Below are positions 57,596-64,000 of a stretch of DNA of 64,000 nucleotides, in pieces. Positions within the stretch are counted from its first letter, which is position 1, and every line of letters starts with the position of its first letter. Both the position numbers and the translations under genes were made by a program. Under the pieces are notes generated by a model. It ran no database searches. It was not told the origin of the DNA and worked only from the letters and a program-made list of their open reading frames with translations. Source of the stretch: Tillus elongatus (Eukaryota; Arthropoda; Insecta; Coleoptera; Cleridae); NCBI GenBank assembly GCA_964006375.1, contig OZ023269.1, forward strand, positions 130,316,809 to 130,380,808, written 5' to 3'.

Positions 57596-58330
57596 GTGAA
57601 ATACGGATGGGTTAATATAGCGTGTTGTACTTCGCACAAAAGCTAGAAAACGTTACTGGAATTAGTGGGATAATATCGCATGAATGTGTATATTGCAAAA
57701 TGCTTTAATCTTTCAAAATATTTGCTTTAGAGTGCGAAGCAAGTTAAAAGATCATCTCTGATGGTGCGATATAGTATGTGTGAGCTACTTAATTCTATTA
57801 TATCTCTGCGCTTAGGAATTCCTCTCCAGAATGAGAAATCTGTGTTAACTTTCTATAACTCCAAACTTAACCAAAACTAGAACTATCAGGGTGCCGTTCT
57901 TGCTTTAGCCTCCCACCACACAAAACACGAGCTGCTTATTAAAAGTTTTCACTACAAAAACACAAGACAGGGTACGATATATTAAAAAGATAACTGTTAT
58001 AAGGTTTGTTCTTGAAAATCTAATAACAGTTTCCCAACTTATATCAATTTAATTACAGCTTTTTTAGCCGTTGAAGTCACAAAAGGGATTATATTTGATA
58101 AATTTGTACCTATGTTACCTGACCTATGTATATTTAATTTTAATATACAGTATCTGCTGTATCGATAACATATTTTTCTGTAAAATTATTATTTTATAAA
58201 AAATATTTGACATGGGAGCTTTTTGCTTTCCGTTCTGATCTGGTAACCTCAATTTTTTCAAGCTGCCATCTTTTGATACTATGACAACCAATTAATTTTT
58301 AGCTACACGCCCTATTAGACAATCCTCTCA
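57596..58330. other. Unassigned stretch
   Basis: No feature recognised. Confidence 0.4.
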
Positions 58331-58336
58331 GTAAGA

Positions 58337-58545
58337 TTGGGTCTAAATTTAGAGAAACCGGGTGGTGTTGAAGATATGCTAAAACTTGGACGTCCAAAAG
58401 TTGGTCAAGATCAAATACTAAACATTTTATTAAGCATGGAAAGTAGTTCTTATAATACGTCTAAGTTGCTTGCATTAGAAAATAAAGTTGGCAACAGTGC
58501 TTCCTGTCATAAGGAAGGAAAATTATCATCCCTACAAAACCCAAC
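58337..58545 (+). pseudogene. Mariner-like transposase N-terminal fragment
   Basis: LGRPKVGQDQILNILLSMES, then NTSKLLALENKVG, and after a shift near 58,495 IRKENYHPYK. This is the second helix-turn-helix of a mariner-type transposase, cut at ~58,546 by a retrozyme fragment. Confidence 0.6.
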
Positions 58546-58631
58546 TTGGAGATGGCGACTCTGTCGTTCATCTTACAATGTTCTAGGAGGCTGGGTACCT
58601 TAGCCGTATTACTATATAGGTGTATTCCCGC

Positions 58632-58690
58632 TGTAATTAGTATACCGTACTGATGAGCTCTAATTAGAGCGAAACCGGTCTGCAGTTCTA
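58632..58690 (+). ncRNA. HHR-A hammerhead, stem I cut by LINE
   Basis: CTGATGA (58,650-58,656), GCTCTAATTAGAGC, GAAACCGGTC with predicted cleavage after 58,680, then TGCAGTTCTAAT. The core is consensus; one stem I pair is C-A, and the sequence after 58,691 is LINE. Confidence 0.8.
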
Positions 58691-60585
58691 ATAATATTGA
58701 GGCAAAAAACTCGTTTAATAACCACATCAAAAACAAAGTCCTCTCAAGCTCCAACGGCAGAAAACCTTTCTGGACTCTTGTTAAATCTATTAGGAATAAT
58801 TTCTGCAAGAGCACGTTCCCACCTCTTGTTTCAGGGGATGAAATTGTTTCTACCACCCTGGGCAAGGCAAAATTTTTTGCTTCGTTGTTCGCCGGCAATT
58901 CTACTCTCAACCCACCTCCAAATGTTCAACCACCAACAGTCCCCAATGTCGCGCATAAAATGACGGATAAAATGTTGAAAACTAAAAAGGTACGAAATGT
59001 TCTCTCTTCTCTTAATACCAGGAAAGTCTCTGGCCTTGACGAGATCCCAGCAATTGTTCTCAAAAAATGCGCACCAGGACTTACTCCTGTCCTGACTCGT
59101 CTGTTTCAGACATCTCACAATAGAGGCATATTCCCTAGTAACTGGAAAACTGCTCGAGTACAACCCGTCCCCAATAAAGGATCCAAAGCGCTTCCTAGCA
59201 ACTACAGACCTATTTCTCCCCTTTCAGTCATCTCTAAAGTGATGGAAAAGTATATAAACACCAAATTACTAAAATTTCTTGAAAACACAGTCTAATCCAC
59301 GATAGGCAGTATGGATTCCGTCAGCGCAGATCAACTGCCGACCTCTTTTCTTTGTCACCCATTCTTGGAACAAGTCTATGGAACTACACGGTGCATCCCA
59401 GATTGTCGCTCTAGACATATCCAAAGCATTCGATCGAGTCTGGCACGCAGCGCTGCTTAATAAACTTCTGGCCTATGGCCTACCACCAAAACTCTGTACC
59501 TGGTCAGCAAATTTCCTCTCCAACCGGAGCATTTCTGTTGTCGTGGATGGACATTCCTCTAACCTGTATCCAATTAATAATGCAGGAGTCCCTCAAGGTT
59601 CAGCTTTAGTACGTACTTTCTTGCTTCTCCACATAAATAACCTCCTATCTAGCACATCCAACCCAGTTCACAGTTACGCGGACGACAGCACCCTCCAGTC
59701 AAATATACAATATTCTAAGCCTGTCTCTTTAGCTCAATTAGATGAGGATCGCAGACTAATGGAGGGTTCTATCTCTGTGGATCTCCAAAAAATATTAGAC
59801 TGGGGAAGTATAAATCTTGTACAATTCAAATCCATTAAATGTCAGTCTTGCTTTCTATCTCATAAGAGATACACCAACACTAGACCCATCACAACGAAAA
59901 ACCAAGTTATTCAAAGTAATGAGTCCTTTTCACTTGTTGGCATTTTTGTGGATCGAAATCTCAATTGTAACCAACATGTCACATCAATTGCAAAAGCGGC
60001 TGCTAAGAAAGTAGGTTTCCTCTTTCGGTCTCGCAAATACTTTTCACCAGCTAATCTCTATACCTTATATACTTCACAAATAATGCCAAACCTCGAATAC
60101 TGCTCCCACATCTGGGGTGCCGCTGCCACTTCTACACTCGCTATCCTGGACTACATGCAGAAGCGAGCTAGACGTCTCATCGGTGACCCCACCCTCACCC
60201 AAAGGCTGCCATCCCTTGCCCACTGACGTGCCGTTGGTGACCTCTCTCTATTTTATAGATATCTGCACGATCACTGCTCAGAGGAGCTTTCTTCCATAGT
60301 TCCTCCACCTGCTGCCACCAACAGATCTACCAGGGGAACAGAGCGAATGGACCCTTTTACTGTCCTGGTCACCAGACATAGAACATCTTGTTATGCCTGC
60401 TCTTTTGTCCCAAGGACTTCCAAGTTGTGGAATTACTTGCCGGCACATGTTTCTCCTTCTCCACCGAACCTCCAAACGTTCAAGTCCAGAATTAACAAGT
60501 TGCCTCTTTCCTCCTTGTCGACACCCACGGTACGATAGTATTTAGGCTGTAAGCCCTCGTGGTGTGTTGTAATATAAAAAATAAG
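58691..60585 (+). mobile_element. 5'-truncated LINE copy (same family as 32,047)
   Basis: Starts at EAKNSFNNH (position ~33,175 of the long copy) and ends with the shared 3' UTR at ~60,570. Frames 58,885-59,295, 59,378-60,226 (with LDISKAFDRVWH, GVPQGSAL, HSYADDSTLQS) and 60,347-60,538 are separated by frameshifts and a TGA at ~60,224. Pseudogene. Confidence 0.87.
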
Positions 60586-60770
60586 AAAAGAGAATACATC
60601 TCGCCTTACATACATTGTCCCTATATTATGGAGGAAAGGGGCCTGGGCTGACAATTTAAAGAAAAGTCTTTATTTTGTAACATTTTGTGTTATTTGGAGC
60701 TGTCGTGACAACATACTACCTGGTTCCGCACCCAGATGTCGACTCTGTCGTACATCTACTACAATGTTCT

Positions 60771-61494
60771 AGTCTGGAAGGCGTTGAGATATGTTTTTTC
60801 CACGAAAATTCGCTCAAATCATTTAATTAGGCAGGCATTTGATGGTGGATATTCTTCGTAGACGCGTTAAGATATAATGACTAATGCTGTTAGGAGAATT
60901 CTGTCCAGAAAATAATAGTAAGAACAATAATTCAGTGTGACTAAACAGGAAAAGAAGTGGAAAGGAAATAATGCGCATATCTCAAAGAACAGAGCTGTGT
61001 GGCATAGGTATAGGATGTCGTGACATGTCAAATAATGGGTAACTTCCATACGTAACGGTAAATAATTTACTCTTGCTACTACACAAGACAAATTAAGGTG
61101 TGTCTAGAATTACATTATACAAATATGCCCGACTCTAGCTAGTTTATCTGGACAGAACCATTCAAACGTCAAAAGAACAATATACAGAGCTATGTATTTG
61201 CGATACGTACATTTTAATTCAAATGTATGAATTTAAAACAACTGATGTATTGCCTATGTAAATTTTAAATAAGGCAATAAGATATTGTAATCTTAGGTTA
61301 GATAAATAATTATTATGTATTCATTGACTTTAAAATTACACGCCATGTTTTTCATAGAAGCTCAAGTTTGTACATGTAAAAATTGCAATTTAAATCGACC
61401 GAATGAGTTCACACAGGGCCATTTCTAGAAGTGGCAGCGGTTCACTTCGAGACCAGAACACAGAAGAAAAAGTCAAAAGTCTCTTTACATAAAC
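60771..61494. other. Unassigned stretch
   Basis: No feature recognised. Confidence 0.4.
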
Positions 61495-61620
61495 ATATTT
61501 TTAATAGCAAATACCTATGTCCCTTTTTTATGGTAGTGAATTTTCATAAAAATGTCTTTTTTTAATGAAAGCAGGTATCAAATTTGGCTAAATATTTTTT
61601 ACACAAAATTTTGTTAAAAG
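61495..61620 (+). repeat. HER interior/end fragment
   Basis: ATTTTTAATAGCAAATACC and ATGGTAGTGAATTTTCATAA, without the hairpin B core. Confidence 0.55.
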
Positions 61621-63015
61621 ACTACATAAAATTCAAACTATATACTTAATCTGTAATTAAAATGGAAAATAAAATTATTTGTTTGCAACAAAAATCCATT
61701 AAAACCTTATTTTCGACGAATTTCGTCTAAAAAATGTTCCATCAATTGAATAGTTTTTCATAAAAAAATTCGCAACAAAGGTTTCTTCAACGAAAATTAA
61801 TTAAATCCATTTATAAGAAAATTCGCTATGAAAAGAACAATTTACACAAGAAAATTAGCTAATAGAAATAAATTAAATAAATTAAAAAAGATTCAAAATC
61901 TGATCTAAATACAGAACTAGATACTTTTCCTGTGGCTTCACAGAGAAAATTATTTTGCCCGTGGATGCTGTAAAAATTGAATCCGGTTGTAGAGGAGAAA
62001 ATAACCTCTTCTGATGTCACAAATCTCTACGTCTATGTTAACTGTGGGACGGTTTTACCAACTAAGGGCAACCACAGCTGCTATTAAACTTGAAGTAAAA
62101 GTGCTTATCTGGCATTTTCAACAAAAAGTCGCTAAAAAAAATATTGGAATTACACAGTCTGATCAGATAACGTTAAAATTGAATCAAAGACGAAAAAAAG
62201 TTAAAAGAGAAATTCAGTCAGCGTCCCTTCGCTCATCAGCCATGCATCTAACAATTACACCATTGTAAACCTTTCATCACACTCTGCAATGAAAGGTAGA
62301 TAACCGATAATGGTCTTGAGGTATTTATTTGTAATATGTAAGGTCCTTAGAGGCAGATTTTGCAACTATTTAAACAATTGAGAAGTGTAGCATAAATCTA
62401 AAACATTCTACTATACATTTTATGCAATATCTAGCATTTATAAACCACAATAGTTTTACTAATTGTCACACTTCAAATCTCCAGTTTGATATTTACACGA
62501 GAAAAATTATCAAATTTTCAAAGTAATCTTTCTGGTACTTCTTGAACTTTTTGTGCCATGAAAAGATACATGTTGTCTGTAATATTTAATAGATGTTGTT
62601 TAACACATAAAATATCTTGGTATTGCGTCTTCTCTGGCTTTTAGCAGCACTAAAATTTTGCTTTATTAAGGGCCTATAGCTTTCTTTTCTTTCAACTTAG
62701 AGACTCACATTTCGGTGCACGGTTTAGCTTTTACAATATAAACCAGCTTGTCAAATTTGGTTGCCATAGCTTTGTTATTTCCGGCGATACTAATTTTTTC
62801 CAGAAGAGAAATTGAAGTGTTGTCAATGTCAAGAAGATTTCGGGATATATTTCAGTTTGGTATTGTATTCAAGCTTAAATTCCATGAGTTCAGACACAAG
62901 TTCAAAAATTTTGTAGGATGCATTTTAAATTTTATATACCAATATACTAATAATATTATCAATAATAATAATAGGAATAATATAAGTAAGAGAGGCACAC
63001 CGCAGTTGCAAGGAT
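61621..63015. other. Unassigned; one HER-composite fragment
   Basis: 62,665-62,815 matches the spacer of the composite (TTTGGTTGCCATAGCTTTGT, TATTTCCGGCGATA). No gene recognised elsewhere. Confidence 0.4.
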
Positions 63016-64000
63016 ACTTGCGTCGTTAAATGCTTGACGGTTTTCTTGACTGGGATTGTCTAGAAGCGTTTTGTGAGCTTTAACCTTTTCAAGACTGGCC
63101 TTGTCACAGGATTTAGAGAACCAGGGCTTTTAAGTGGCTGAAGAGGTTTTGTGTGTACGTGGAATAAATAATTCCATGCCAGCTTGGATGATTTCAGTGC
63201 CGTTTTGTGAGACATCAGAGGGGTCAGATGAGAGAAGCAGACAGACGCCCATGTAAATGAGGAAAAGTAATCCCCTATTCTCTCCCAATTCTCGGAGTTG
63301 TAGTGCCAATCGATACGTGGGTGTGATGACTGTGACCTCGGGTTGCATTGCGCAGGAAGCAGTGACCATGCCGTGGTCTGAGCGACCAAGTGGGGCGGTG
63401 ACTGATGTCTTATAGCATTCAGGTTTTGTAGTAAGAAGGAGATCCAAGGGATTTGAGCTGTGTGTTGGGATGCGAGGAAAGTAAGTAGGTTGCTGAACCA
63501 TATTGGCTAAAGGAGCGAAGGCCTCCGCTTATTTCCCTTGTGGATCGGTTTTTGAAGATCCTAGCCATTCCTTATTATAAACATTGAAGTCACCAAGAAT
63601 AGTGACCTCGGAGGAAGGATATTAAGAAATCAGATGGTCGGTTTTTTCAGAAAGGTAGTCGAAGAGCTGGACAAACTTGTTGTCAGAAGATGACCGGTAA
63701 ATGCAACAGATGAATTTAGTTGCAGCCCTGTGAGAGAGTTTCATCCAAAGTATGTCTTTTCTTCCAGCTTCCAAATTGTGGAGTCTGGTGCAGGGTATAT
63801 TGCTACGGGCGTATGCGCACACACCTCCATGCAATCTAAAGGAAGTAGGGAACTCATACCTCGGGAAACTAAGGTGATTAGTGGCTGTTTTGGCACTGAT
63901 TTGGGTTTCGGTGAAGAAGAGGAGTTGGGCTTATTAGCCTGAAGGAAATGGTGGACGAAGTTTAGGTTAGAAGTTAAGCCACATATATTCGAGAAGAATA
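63016..64000 (-). mobile_element. LINE copy, 5' endonuclease part only (runs off window)
   Basis: The minus strand matches 32,160-33,150 of the long copy: GRSDHGMVTASCAMQPE, SDNKFVQLFDYLSEKTDHLI and the HGGVCAYARSN region. Several shifts and stops; pseudogene. It stops at 63,016 without RT or 3' end, unusual for a LINE, so the 3' part was lost by rearrangement or lies elsewhere. Confidence 0.85.

Larger units (their letters stand above)
58546..60770 (+). mobile_element. Retrozyme copy split by a LINE
   Basis: 58,546-58,690 holds GGAGATGGCGACTCTGTCG, TTCTAGGAGGCTGG and a hammerhead. 60,590-60,770 resumes with GAATACATCTCGCCTTACAT, CCTGGGCTGACAATTT and the next unit to TTCTAG. The LINE is inserted a few bases after the ribozyme, in the 3' strand of stem I. 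Confidence 0.75.

Noticed and set aside
58691..64000. The LINE halves at 58,691 (+) and 63,016 (-) break at nearly the same family position, suggesting a 4.3-kb inversion of one LINE
   Set aside because: The 58,691 copy sits cleanly inside a retrozyme unit that resumes after its tail, as expected for a simple 5'-truncated insertion, so the near match of breakpoints is probably chance.

Overview
The window is about 64 kb of eukaryotic, AT-rich, repeat-saturated DNA. It is most likely from an insect: there is a decayed arthropod-like histone H1, a THAP exon pair split by a 60-bp GT-AG intron, and a mix of Tc1/mariner, piggyBac, Penelope-like, jockey/CR1-like and R1/I/LOA-like elements typical of large insect genomes. 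I cannot fix the order; a beetle would fit. No intact host gene is visible. The only intact, full-length protein reading frame I trust is a DD41D Tc1/mariner transposase (1942-3030).

The main finding is at the RNA level. Three kinds of hammerhead-ribozyme (HHR) motif recur. HHR-A sits in a ~306-313 bp unit arranged as dimers (12,654-13,215 and, inverted, 50,625-51,020, with further pieces near 22.8-24.2 kb and 58.5-60.8 kb). Its type I core has a CTGATGA box, a stem II hairpin, GAAAC, a palindromic minimal stem III and a long compensating stem I. This is the architecture of metazoan retrozymes. HHR-B is a smaller hammerhead with a diminished stem III and one extra base before stem II. It occurs about ten times, often in inverted pairs, and the sequence leading into it at 6.3-6.6 kb also leads into a Penelope-like (PLE) ORF fragment at 31.3 kb. 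HHR-C is a single candidate at 52.3 kb.

A second dominant family, called HER here (hairpin-ended repeat), has one end with an ACGCA/TGCGT hairpin, the other with a TTAGTGAATTTT/AAAATTCACTAA hairpin, subterminal inverted repeats, and usually a 60-160 bp pure (TA)n array inside. Full copies lie near 10.8-12.1, 14.2-15.3, 36.8-38.0 and 45.9-47.1 kb in one orientation and near 54.5-55.2 kb in the other; fragments are everywhere. The layout resembles Helentron/DINE-1-like non-autonomous elements, but this is inference.

Layout: 0-4 kb, a HER-derived repeat carrying a palindromic MITE which itself carries the DD41D mariner; the same repeat at 37.3-38.8 kb is the empty site. 3.9-7.0 kb, a ~490-bp inverted repeat containing HHR-B. 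7-8.8 kb, a broken mariner. 8.9-16 kb, HER copies, an X-box-bearing GC-richer island and the retrozyme dimer. 16-17 kb, a deleted mariner with ~215-bp terminal inverted repeats between TA arrays. 18-22 kb, RT and Tc1 fossils, a SINE with 14-bp target duplications, and a 337-bp tandem repeat. 22.8-24.2 kb, an RNase H-bearing LINE fragment inside a retrozyme. 27.6-31.7 kb, HHR-B, duplicated HERs flanking THAP exons, and the PLE fragment. 32-35 kb, a near-full LINE ORF2 with stops. 35.7-36.1 kb, an LTR-element 5' relic. 39.4-40.1 kb, a piggyBac fossil. 41.7-43.3, 58.7-60.6 and 63.0-64.0 kb, further copies of the same LINE. 47.4-49.4 kb, an H1 pseudogene and a 449-bp tandem duplication. 50.6-54 kb, a retrozyme and a dense run of TA arrays. 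55.3-57.0 kb, a second LINE inside a mariner end. The window therefore reads as nested parasites with self-cleaving-RNA retroelements prominent among them.
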